Of a DNA stretch of 9,369 nt, positions 1-5,669 are shown one piece after another. Position numbers and translations under genes: made by a program. Below the pieces are notes generated by a model. That model was given only the letters and a program-made list of their open reading frames with translations, searched no databases and had not been told where the DNA came from. Source of the stretch: Chloroflexota bacterium (GTDB taxonomy: Bacteria; Chloroflexota; Limnocylindria; P2-11E); contig JACDAF010000052.1 of the NCBI GenBank assembly GCA_013695575.1, positions 1 through 9,369 on the forward strand. Direction: 5' to 3'. The stretch's first letter is position 1. Each line of letters starts with the position of its first letter.

Positions 1-194
1 ACCTCGCCGAGCATGAAGCCGACGACCTGTCCGTCGATCTCCGCGACCTGCGAGGACTCGGCATCGCGACGGATGTAGTAGCCCACCCGCTGCTCCCACA
101 CCTCAGGGCGGTAGCGTCCCGTCACCAGCTCGTCGATACGCGTCACCGACTCGATGTCGAGCTCGGTGAGTGGGCGGATGCGGATGTCGGCCAC
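1..194 (-). CDS. GNAT family N-acetyltransferase, N-terminal part (truncated by window edge)
   Basis: Sixty-four complete codons on the minus strand, running off the left edge. The translation begins (GTG) MADIRIRPLTELDIESV and ends with EIDGQVVGFMLGEV. This is the typical start of a GNAT domain: an N-terminal strand with R-x-L-T-x-x-D, then strand 4 ending in G-x-x-V-G-F just before the acetyl-CoA pyrophosphate loop, which lies outside the window. GNAT enzymes move an acetyl group from acetyl-CoA to an amine; the substrate cannot be told from this fragment. GTG at 194 is the only sensible start, since the frame upstream has no ATG and soon enters the divergent gene. There is no Shine-Dalgarno sequence; instead a TATCCT box ends 6 nt before the start codon, suggesting a leaderless mRNA. 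Family assignment is fairly sure, specific function unknown. Confidence 0.75.
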   Translation of the reverse strand, partial: MADIRIRPLTELDIESVTRIDELVTGRYRPEVWEQRVGYYIRRDAESSQVAEIDGQVVGFMLGE

Positions 195-200
195 CCGCGC

Positions 201-206
201 AGGATA
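201..206 (-). promoter_or_regulatory. Putative -10 box (TATCCT) of a leaderless acetyltransferase mRNA
   Basis: On the minus strand TATCCT (TANNNT form) is followed by six bases, GCGCGG, and then the GTG start codon at 194. This spacing would put the transcription start on or next to the start codon. No convincing -35 is seen. Inferred from motif and spacing only. Confidence 0.35.
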
Positions 207-208
207 GG

Positions 209-223
209 ACGACCGGCGGTCGT
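209..223. promoter_or_regulatory. 15-bp dyad, possible operator in the divergent control region
   Basis: ACGACCGGCGGTCGT is a perfect 6-bp inverted repeat around a 3-bp centre. It sits between the -10-like box of the acetyltransferase (201-206) and that of the ABC operon (223-228), so a bound dimeric regulator could affect both directions. The regulator is unknown, and a 6-bp arm can arise by chance in GC-rich DNA. Confidence 0.35.
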
Positions 224-228
224 AGACT
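223..228 (+). promoter_or_regulatory. Putative -10 box (TAGACT) for the ABC importer operon
   Basis: TAGACT matches four of six bases of TATAAT and lies about 35 bases before the binding-protein start codon, leaving room for a short leader with a ribosome binding site. It touches the end of the 209-223 dyad. No clear -35 is visible. Confidence 0.3.
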
Positions 229-250
229 CCGTGCGGGACACACACGCGCG

Positions 251-256
251 GGAGGT
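251..256 (+). promoter_or_regulatory. Strong Shine-Dalgarno sequence for the substrate-binding protein
   Basis: GGAGGT, a perfect match to the 16S rRNA tail, ends seven bases before ATG at 264. It decides the start codon: an in-frame GTG at 231 would add 11 charged residues in front of the lipoprotein signal and lacks such a site. Confidence 0.8.
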
Positions 257-263
257 AGAGGAG

Positions 264-1937
264 ATGCGAGGGATCTTCGCAATCCCGATCGCGATGCTGC
301 TCGTCGCGTCGGCGTGCGCGCCGGCCGGGCCGAGCGGCCAGCCGGCGGCCACCGGCGAGCAGGCGAAGAGCGGCGGGACCGCCCGCGTCACCATGAACCA
401 GGAGCCGGACACGCTGAACCCGCTCTTCGGCGGGGGCTTGCGCGTCGCGAACACCGTCATGCAGGCCGTGTTCAGCGGCCTCTGGGTGAACGACGAGAAG
501 GGCGACTTCCAGCCCGATCTCGCGGCCGAGGTGCCGACCGTCCAGAACGGCAGCGTCTCGCGCGACGGGAAGACGATCACGGTGAAGCTCCGCAAGGACG
601 TGAAGTGGGCGGACGGCAAGCCGTTCACCGCGCAGGATGTGAAGTTCAACTGGGACATCGCAAAGCCCACGTCCTCGGCGCTGCGGAACATCACCGAGTT
701 CAACGTGAAGGACGACCACACCATCGAGTGGAAGATGGGCACGGTCTTCGGTGCGTACCTCACGCTCTTCAGCTACCCCTCCGGGATCGTCCCGAAGCAT
801 GCCTTCCCCGAGGGCGCCACGCCCGATGACGTGAAGAAGCACGAGTTCGGACGCAAGCCGTTCGGGACCGGCCCGTTCAAGGTGACCGAGTGGCAGGCCG
901 CGAGCCACATCACGCTCGAGCCGAACGCGAGCTACTTCGGCGGGAAGCCGAAGCTCGACAAGATCGTCTTCCGCATCACCCCCGACAAGAACACCCAGCT
1001 CGCGCAGGTGCGCGCGGGCGAGACCGATCTCGCCGTGGATCTCATCGAGACGGACGCGCCTGAGCTCGAGCGGCTCGACGGCTGGCGGATCCTCACCGTC
1101 GCGGGTCCGACGTCGGACCGCCTGTTCCTCAACCTCGCGAAGCCCGGCGACCCTGCCGACAACACCACGCCGCACCCCGTCCTCGGTGACAAGAACGTCC
1201 GCAAGGCCCTCGAGCTCTCGATCAACAAGCAGGAGCTCGTCGACAAGGTGCTGCTCGGCAAGACGAAGGTCGCGACATCGGAATACCCCGTCGGCTGGGC
1301 GGCCCCCAACATCCCGCCGACCAGGTACGACGCGGCCGAGGCGCAGCGCCTCCTCGAGCAGGCCGGCTGGCGGCCGGGTGCCGACGGCATCCGCGAGAAG
1401 GGCGGGACGCGCCTCAAGCTCTCCGTCAACAGCACGACCGGGAACAAGCTGCGCGAGGACGTCGAGGCGCTCATCCAGGCGGGGTGGAAGCGCATCGGCG
1501 TGGAGCTCGAGATCAAGAACCAGACCGCGGCGGTGCTCGTGGGCGAGTGGTCCGCCGGCGGAACCGTGCAGAAAGGCAAGCACGACATCGCGTTCTACGG
1601 ATTCACGCCGGGCATCGACCCCCGCAGCTCGGTCTCCGTCCGCTTCCACTCCGACCAGATCCCGCGCGACGAGCCGGGGAAGCAGAACGGCAGCAACAAC
1701 ATGCGCTTCCGGAACGCGGAGGTCGACAAGCTGGCGGACGAGGCCGACGCGACGCTCGACCTCGAGAAGCGCAAGGCGAACTACACCCGGATCATGCAGA
1801 TCGTCGCCGAGGAGGTGCCGATCATCTACCTCTACAACCGCGCGAACATCGAGGTCGCGAGCCAAAAGGTCGTCGGCCTGAAGAGCCACCCGTTCCGCTG
1901 GATCACCTGGAACACCCACGAGTGGGGCCTGCGGTGA
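264..1937 (+). CDS. ABC transporter substrate-binding lipoprotein, peptide/nickel family (SBP_bac_5)
   Basis: A 557-residue extracytoplasmic solute receptor of the family 5 group (DppA/OppA-like), which binds peptides, nickel complexes or other small solutes outside the membrane and delivers them to an ABC permease. The N-terminus is a lipoprotein signal: a short hydrophobic stretch ending VASAC, with Cys18 the predicted lipidated residue. The family signature lies at about residues 101-131: a strand-rich DGKTITVKLRKDVKW segment followed by DGKPFTAQDVKFNWD. Further family hallmarks are FGTGPFKVTEW, VRKALELSINKQELVD in the second lobe, and a C-terminal EVPIIYLYNRANIEV. Length is normal for the family. 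Start chosen from GGAGGT at 251-256. It is the first gene of the importer operon and is followed by a stable hairpin, fitting higher expression of the receptor than of the permeases. The substrate cannot be inferred from sequence. Confidence 0.93.
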   Translation: MRGIFAIPIAMLLVASACAPAGPSGQPAATGEQAKSGGTARVTMNQEPDTLNPLFGGGLRVANTVMQAVFSGLWVNDEKGDFQPDLAAEVPTVQNGSVSRDGKTITVKLRKDVKWADGKPFTAQDVKFNWDIAKPTSSALRNITEFNVKDDHTIEWKMGTVFGAYLTLFSYPSGIVPKHAFPEGATPDDVKKHEFGRKPFGTGPFKVTEWQAASHITLEPNASYFGGKPKLDKIVFRITPDKNTQLAQVRAGETDLAVDLIETDAPELERLDGWRILTVAGPTSDRLFLNLAKPGDPADNTTPHPVLGDKNVRKALELSINKQELVDKVLLGKTKVATSEYPVGWAAPNIPPTRYDAAEAQRLLEQAGWRPGADGIREKGGTRLKLSVNSTTGNKLREDVEALIQAGWKRIGVELEIKNQTAAVLVGEWSAGGTVQKGKHDIAFYGFTPGIDPRSSVSVRFHSDQIPRDEPGKQNGSNNMRFRNAEVDKLADEADATLDLEKRKANYTRIMQIVAEEVPIIYLYNRANIEVASQKVVGLKSHPFRWITWNTHEWGLR

Positions 1938-1973
1938 CGCGTCCCGGTCCGCGTGCATAGCACGACCGGACAG

Positions 1974-2008
1974 CGCGGTCAGGCGGCGCGAGGCGTCGCC
2001 TGACCGCG
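1974..2008 (+). promoter_or_regulatory. Intercistronic 15-bp hairpin with SD-like loop and start codon in the stem
   Basis: Bases 1974-1988 pair with 1994-2008: 14 Watson-Crick pairs and one G-U (1986/1996), closing a 5-base loop CGAGG (1989-1993). GAGG in the loop is the only ribosome-binding-like sequence for the following permease, and its CTG start (2000-2002) lies in the 3' arm. There is no T-run after it, so it does not look like a complete intrinsic terminator. Hairpins after binding-protein genes are known in other ABC operons (for example malE-malF), where they protect the upstream message and lower downstream expression. That role is inferred here. Confidence 0.75.
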
Positions 2009-2953
2009 TACGTCGTCCGCCGGCTCGTCCAGGCGATCCCCCTGCTCCTCGCGATCACCCTCATGTCGTTCGCGCTCATGAAGGCCGCTCCCGGCGGGCC
2101 GCTGTCGATCTACCTCGAGAATCCCGACATCCGGCCCGAGGACATCGCCGCGATCCGCGCGCAGCTCGGCCTCGACGACCCGGTGCCGGTCCAGTACCTC
2201 CGCTGGCTGGGCAACCTCGTCTCGTTCGACTGGGGATACTCGTTCGTCACGCACGAGCCGGTGATCGACCGTATCGCCCAGCGGCTTCCGAACACTCTCG
2301 TGCTCATGGGCGTGTCGCTCGTGCTCACGCTCCTCATCGCGATCCCGGTCGGGGTGCTGGCAGCGGTACGTCAGTACTCATGGTTCGACTACACGGCCAC
2401 GGCGGGGGCGTTCTTCGGCATCTCGATGCCGGTCTTCTGGTTCGGGCTCCTGCTCATCCTCACCTTCGCGGTGCAGCTGCGCTGGCTCCCGACGAGCGGC
2501 ATGGCCACGATCGGCACCGAATTCGACCTCATCGACCGGGTGCGGCACATCGCCATGCCGGCGGGCGTGCTTGCGCTCGTGTCGGCCGCGGGATACAGCC
2601 GGTTCATCCGCACGGCGATGCTCGAGGTCATCCACCAGGACTACGTGCGCACCGCCCGCGCCAAAGGGCTGCGCGAGCGTCTGGTGATCGCCCGGCACGC
2701 CGCGAAGAACGCCGCGCTGCCGTTCGTGACGCTCCTGGCGCTGGACCTGCCTGACCTGTTCACCGGCGCGGTGGTGACGGAGACGATCTTCGCCTGGCCA
2801 GGCATGGGAAGGCTGTACCTCGACTCGGTGAGCCGGCTCGACTACTCGGTGCTCATGGCCATCCTGACGGTGTCCGCCGCGCTCCTGCTGCTGAGCAACC
2901 TCATTGCGGACCTGCTCTACGCCTACCTTGACCCGAGGATCCGATACCGGTGA
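2000..2953 (+). CDS. ABC transporter permease, DppB/OppB-like
   Basis: A 317-residue inner-membrane subunit that, with its partner permease, forms the channel of a peptide/nickel-type importer. From the proposed start the protein reads TAYVVRRLVQAIPLLLAIT, the normal N-terminal helix of DppB-type permeases (residues 8-28), then MSFALMKAAPGGP leading into the periplasmic loop. Further hydrophobic helices begin near residue 97 and continue to the C-terminus, which ends LLYAYLDPRIRYR. The cytoplasmic EAA loop that docks the ATPase is at about 214-244 (DYVRTARAKGL...). No ATG, GTG or TTG lies in frame between the upstream stop (1958-1960) and ATG 2063, and ATG 2063 would delete the first helix, so CTG at 2000, six bases after GAGG, is the best start. 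Its TGA overlaps a GTG by four bases (GTGA, 2950-2953). Family is certain; the exact start is not. Confidence 0.9.
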   Translation: MTAYVVRRLVQAIPLLLAITLMSFALMKAAPGGPLSIYLENPDIRPEDIAAIRAQLGLDDPVPVQYLRWLGNLVSFDWGYSFVTHEPVIDRIAQRLPNTLVLMGVSLVLTLLIAIPVGVLAAVRQYSWFDYTATAGAFFGISMPVFWFGLLLILTFAVQLRWLPTSGMATIGTEFDLIDRVRHIAMPAGVLALVSAAGYSRFIRTAMLEVIHQDYVRTARAKGLRERLVIARHAAKNAALPFVTLLALDLPDLFTGAVVTETIFAWPGMGRLYLDSVSRLDYSVLMAILTVSAALLLLSNLIADLLYAYLDPRIRYR

Positions 2954-2964
2954 CGAGCGAGATC
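2936..2964 (+). repeat. 29-bp direct repeat, copy 1 (end of the DppB-like gene)
   Basis: Bases 2936-2964 recur exactly at 3037-3065, an offset of 101 bp. The shared core includes GATCCGATACCGGTGACG, which carries the end of the first permease, its TGA and the overlapping GTG. The flanks outside the 29 bp do not match. Confidence 0.95.
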
Positions 2965-3054
2965 CGGCTGTGCCGGTCGAGCGAGTCTCCACCAGCCTTG
3001 AGCGCGGCTCGGGCCCGCAGGGCCACGAGCTTGAGCAGGATCCGATACCGGTGA
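2950..3054 (+). other. 34-codon mini-ORF created by the repeated stop/start junction
   Basis: GTG at 2950 overlaps the stop of the first permease (GTGA) and opens a 34-codon frame that begins VTSEI. It ends RIRYR, like the permease itself, at TGA 3052-3054, which in turn overlaps the GTG of the second permease. The peptide is Arg/Ser/Ala-rich and resembles nothing I recognise. It may be a translational-coupling relay rather than a functional protein, or simply a by-product of the duplication. Confidence 0.3.
3007..3030 (+). promoter_or_regulatory. Hairpin in the spacer between the two permease genes
   Basis: GCTCG (3007-3011) pairs with CGAGC (3026-3030), and GGCCC (3012-3016) pairs with GGGCC (3020-3024), giving ten G-C-rich pairs with one bulged A (3025) and a GCA loop. 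It lies inside the 72-bp unique segment (2965-3036) flanked by the 29-bp repeats. No T-run follows. It could tune expression or RNA stability; the role is unproven. Confidence 0.55.
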
Positions 3055-3065
3055 CGAGCGAGATC
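3037..3065 (+). repeat. 29-bp direct repeat, copy 2 (start of the DppC-like gene)
   Basis: Exact copy of 2936-2964. Here the GTG at 3051-3053 is the likely start of the second permease, and the residues that follow (TSEIS...) are its N-terminus. AGGA at 3037-3040 is ten bases before the GTG. Confidence 0.95.
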
Positions 3066-3941
3066 TCGCGACCGGTTCCGCAGGTGGCGGACGCACCCGG
3101 ACAGCTGCGCCTCGCCTGGGAGCGCTTCCGCCGCCATCGCCTGGCCCTCGTCGGGCTCGGGCTGCTCACGGTCATCGTGCTCGGGGCGGCGTTCGCGGAC
3201 GCGGTCGCCCCGTACGCCCCGGACGAGCCGAACGTCGAGGCCATTCGCGAGGCGCCGGGTGCCGCGCATCCCTTGGGGACGGACCAGATCGGCCGCGACC
3301 AGCTGAGCAGGCTCATGCACGGCGGCCGCTTCAGCCTTCAGGTCGGGCTGTTCGCGACCGCGGTGTCGATCTTCCTCGGTACCGGCATCGGCGCGCTGTC
3401 CGGCTACTACGGCGGTGCGCTGGACAACATCCTCATGCGCCTCACGGACGTCATGTTCACGCTCCCCCGCCTCCTCGCGCTCCTCCTCATCGGCGCGCTG
3501 TTCAAGCTGACGATCCCGCTCATCATCGTGCTGCTCGGACTCACGAGCTGGATGGGCGTCGCTCGGCTGGTGCGCGCGTCCTTCCTCTCGCTCCGGGAAA
3601 AGGAGTTCGTGGAGGCTGCGCGCGCCGTGGGAGTCCTCGACAGCCGGATCATCACGCGCCACATCCTCCCGAACGCGCTCGGACCGGTCATCGTGGCGGC
3701 GACGCTCGGTGTCGCGGGGGCGATCCTCGTGGAGTCGACGCTCTCCTACCTCGGGTATGGCGTCCAGCCGCCGACGCCGACCTGGGGCAACATGCTCCAG
3801 AACGCGCAGAGCGAGATGTACGCGGCGCCGTGGCTCGCCATCTTCCCGGGCCTGCTCATCTTCATCACGATCATGTCGATCAACTTCGTGGGCGACGGTC
3901 TTCGCGACGCGCTCGACCCACGCAGCCTCGGCGGCCGCTGA
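3051..3941 (+). CDS. ABC transporter permease, DppC/OppC-like
   Basis: A 296-residue inner-membrane partner of the preceding permease. It has the usual DppC N-terminus: a short polar cytoplasmic segment, then WERFRRHRLALVGLGLLTVIVL as helix 1. The family signature PLGTDQIGRDQLSRLMHGGR is at about residues 74-93, and the EAA loop at 185-215 (EFVEAARAVGVLDSRIITRHILPNALGPVIV region) contacts the ATPase. The C-terminus has the standard INFVGDGLRDALDPR. GTG 3051 is preferred because it is in frame, overlaps an upstream stop as GTGA and gives a normal-length N-terminus. GTG 2970 would add 27 residues without similarity to the family. The two spare codons of the family end are followed closely by a terminator-like hairpin, so the operon ends here without the DppD/DppF-type ATPases. 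Confidence 0.92.
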   Translation: MTSEISRPVPQVADAPGQLRLAWERFRRHRLALVGLGLLTVIVLGAAFADAVAPYAPDEPNVEAIREAPGAAHPLGTDQIGRDQLSRLMHGGRFSLQVGLFATAVSIFLGTGIGALSGYYGGALDNILMRLTDVMFTLPRLLALLLIGALFKLTIPLIIVLLGLTSWMGVARLVRASFLSLREKEFVEAARAVGVLDSRIITRHILPNALGPVIVAATLGVAGAILVESTLSYLGYGVQPPTPTWGNMLQNAQSEMYAAPWLAIFPGLLIFITIMSINFVGDGLRDALDPRSLGGR

Positions 3942-3946
3942 CACGG

Positions 3947-3974
3947 GTGACGCCCGGCTTCCGCCGGGCGTCAC
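3947..3974. terminator. Hairpin terminator shared by the convergent operons
   Basis: GTGACGCCCGGC (3947-3958) and GCCGGGCGTCAC (3963-3974) form a perfect 12-bp stem with a TTCC loop. It lies five bases after the second permease stop and 24 bases after the DUF4349 stop on the other strand, so it can serve both transcripts. Neither side has a clear T-run, so termination may be only partial or need other factors. Confidence 0.7.
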
Positions 3975-3998
3975 GCGCCTCTCTCGACGGGAGCCCAG

Positions 3999-4907
3999 TC
4001 AGGACACGTGCGGGATAGTGGGCGACGGGCCGGCCGTCGTGGTCTGGCGCCGGTAGCGCAGCGCGGCGAAGGCGGCCCCGAGGAGGAGCAACGGGAGCCA
4101 GCCGAGCACGAGGAGCCAGATCGCGAGGTCGGCGGCGACGCGGAGCATCACGCCGAGGGCCGCGACGGCGCGCTCGATCGTCTTCGAGGGGTCGTAGACC
4201 TTGGAGTCACCCAGCGGGACCACCCCCGCCGGCGTGATGGAGAGCGAGATCGTCGAGAATGTGGTCCGGCTCTTCATCGAGTTGAGCTGTCCGGTGAGCT
4301 GCTCGATCTGCGTGCGAACGGCGTTCAGCGACTGGTCGATCCGCAGGATGTCCTCGATCTTCTCCGCCCGCGTGAGGAGCGCCAGGTAGCGGGTCTCCTC
4401 GGCCTGCTTCGCGCGGAGTCTCGCCTCGAGGTCCACGAACTGCTCGGTGACGTCCTTGCTGTCGACGTTCGAGCTCAGCACCTCGACGTCGGTGAGGGCG
4501 CGAAGCGCGCGCAGCGCGTCGTTGAATTTGTCGGCCGGCACGCGCAGGGTCATCGCCGCGGACCGCTGCTCGCCGGAGCCGGACTGCGAGAGCGACATGA
4601 CGTCGCCGCCGAGCGAGCTGGCGACGCCTTGCGCCCGGTCCGCGGCGGCCCAAGGGTCACCCGCACGCAGCGAGACGCTCGCGGTGAGGATCAGCGCCCT
4701 GCTTGGATCGAGCGCCGCCGGTACCGGAACGCTTCCCGGCTGGGATGCAACCTGGTCAGCGCCGGTAGCTCCCTTCGCGATGGCCGCCGCCGGCCCGCCT
4801 TCGCGCGTGGCGCCGGAGCCGCCTGCCGATTGAGGGGTCGGGGCGCTTTGGCCGGAGCATGCCACGAGGAGACCGAGTGCCAGGGTCGCGAGGAGCAGCG
4901 TGCGCAT
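3999..4907 (-). CDS. DUF4349 domain lipoprotein with coiled coil and C-terminal membrane helix
   Basis: A 302-residue predicted envelope protein. The N-terminus MRTLLLATLALGLLVAC is a lipoprotein signal with Cys17 as lipidated residue, followed by a low-complexity Ser/Pro/Gly/Ala linker to about residue 65. The DUF4349 core follows: a strand with ILTASVSLRAGDP, SLGGDVMSLSQSGSG, TLRVPADKFNDALRALRAL, then VTEQFVDLEARLRAKQAEE. This leads into a heptad-rich coiled coil that runs through QSLNAVRTQIEQLTGQLNSM and closes with FSTISLSITP. A hydrophobic helix near residues 255-283 (LAIWLLVLGWLPLLLLGAAF) and a basic tail RYRR give a second membrane anchor. AGAGGG six bases upstream supports ATG 4907 over the in-frame ATG at 4940, which would bury the signal. 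DUF4349 proteins have no agreed function. It is the last gene of the metG operon, 48 bases after its neighbour. Confidence 0.88.
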   Translation of the reverse strand: MRTLLLATLALGLLVACSGQSAPTPQSAGGSGATREGGPAAAIAKGATGADQVASQPGSVPVPAALDPSRALILTASVSLRAGDPWAAADRAQGVASSLGGDVMSLSQSGSGEQRSAAMTLRVPADKFNDALRALRALTDVEVLSSNVDSKDVTEQFVDLEARLRAKQAEETRYLALLTRAEKIEDILRIDQSLNAVRTQIEQLTGQLNSMKSRTTFSTISLSITPAGVVPLGDSKVYDPSKTIERAVAALGVMLRVAADLAIWLLVLGWLPLLLLGAAFAALRYRRQTTTAGPSPTIPHVS

Positions 4908-4955
4908 CGTCGTCCCTCTCTTTCCGATGATCATGACCATCTGACGACGGCGGGC

Positions 4956-5669
4956 CTACTCCGGTTCCCGCACCTGCTGAGGCTCCCCGTGCGCCCAGTA
5001 CTCGACCCGGTACGTCGTCCGCACCAGCTCGAGCCCGGAGCCGGAGGCATCCGCACCGGTCGTGATCTCGACGGTCTGCCGGCGGATGAGGTCGTCCAGC
5101 AGACCCACCTCCACCTCGATGACACCACGGGCGTCGGGCGGGACGGCAGCACCGTCGAAGAGCCGTCCCGCGAGAGCGCCGGCGGAGAGGTCGACCCGGA
5201 TGCGGTAGGTCGGCGAGCCCCGGGCGAGTCCGAGCCCGGCGAAGCTCGCGCTCCCGCTGCCGCGCAGGAACGTGAGCGGCGCACGCGCGTCGCGGAGCGG
5301 ACCGACCGGAGTGGCGACCGTCTGGTGATACCCCGCACCGTCGTCGACCCACTGACGGCCGCCAACGATGACGAGCTCGCGACGCTGGCGGCCAGCCTCG
5401 ATCGCGACGTGCAGGCGGTCCGGCGCCTGGTACTCCCCTGTCATCCGCGCGTCGCTGACGAGCGGCCCGCCGGTCGCGGCGCGCCCGCTCGCCTCCACCC
5501 GCGCGACGAGCTCGAAGCGCAGTCCGTCCAGGCGCTCCGTCGCGACGATCGCCCGGTCGAGGCGGCCTGCGGGGTCGTCGCGCGACACGACGACGAGGAG
5601 GGCGAGGACGACGGCCACGAGCGCGACTGACGCGAGCGCGAGGGTCGCGAGCCGGCGCCGGCGCGTCAC
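4956..5669 (-). CDS. Membrane-anchored LppX/LprG-like (LolA-fold-like) protein
   Basis: A 237-residue protein with a basic N-terminus (MTRRRRL) and one hydrophobic helix at about residues 7-28, then an extracytoplasmic domain. The domain shows alternating short strands, LDGLRFELVARVEASG, MTGEYQAPDRLHVAIEA, ELVIVGGRQWVDDGAGYHQT and a late YRIRVDLSAGAL. These are characteristic of LolA/LppX-type half-barrels that hold lipids or lipoproteins. I assign this by pattern, not by a diagnostic motif. Unlike LppX or LprG it has no lipobox cysteine and would be held by an uncleaved helix. Its GTG start overlaps the tatD stop by four bases (GTGA, 5666-5669), so translation is probably coupled to tatD. 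The downstream DUF4349 lipoprotein may act in the same envelope process; that is inference. Confidence 0.65.
   Translation of the reverse strand: MTRRRRLATLALASVALVAVVLALLVVVSRDDPAGRLDRAIVATERLDGLRFELVARVEASGRAATGGPLVSDARMTGEYQAPDRLHVAIEAGRQRRELVIVGGRQWVDDGAGYHQTVATPVGPLRDARAPLTFLRGSGSASFAGLGLARGSPTYRIRVDLSAGALAGRLFDGAAVPPDARGVIEVEVGLLDDLIRRQTVEITTGADASGSGLELVRTTYRVEYWAHGEPQQVREPE

Noticed and set aside
143..763. A 206-codon minus-strand frame over the start of the binding protein
   Set aside because: It lies antisense to a clear SBP_bac_5 gene and in a different frame from the acetyltransferase, which accounts for the minus strand up to 194.
2063..2953. ATG 2063 as start of the first permease
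   Set aside because: It would remove most of the first transmembrane helix (VVRRLVQAIPLLL), which all DppB-type permeases have, and has no ribosome binding site.
4927..4934. ATGATCAT palindrome upstream of the DUF4349 gene as an operator
   Set aside because: Eight bases only, inside an operon spacer, with no promoter-like sequence placed around it.
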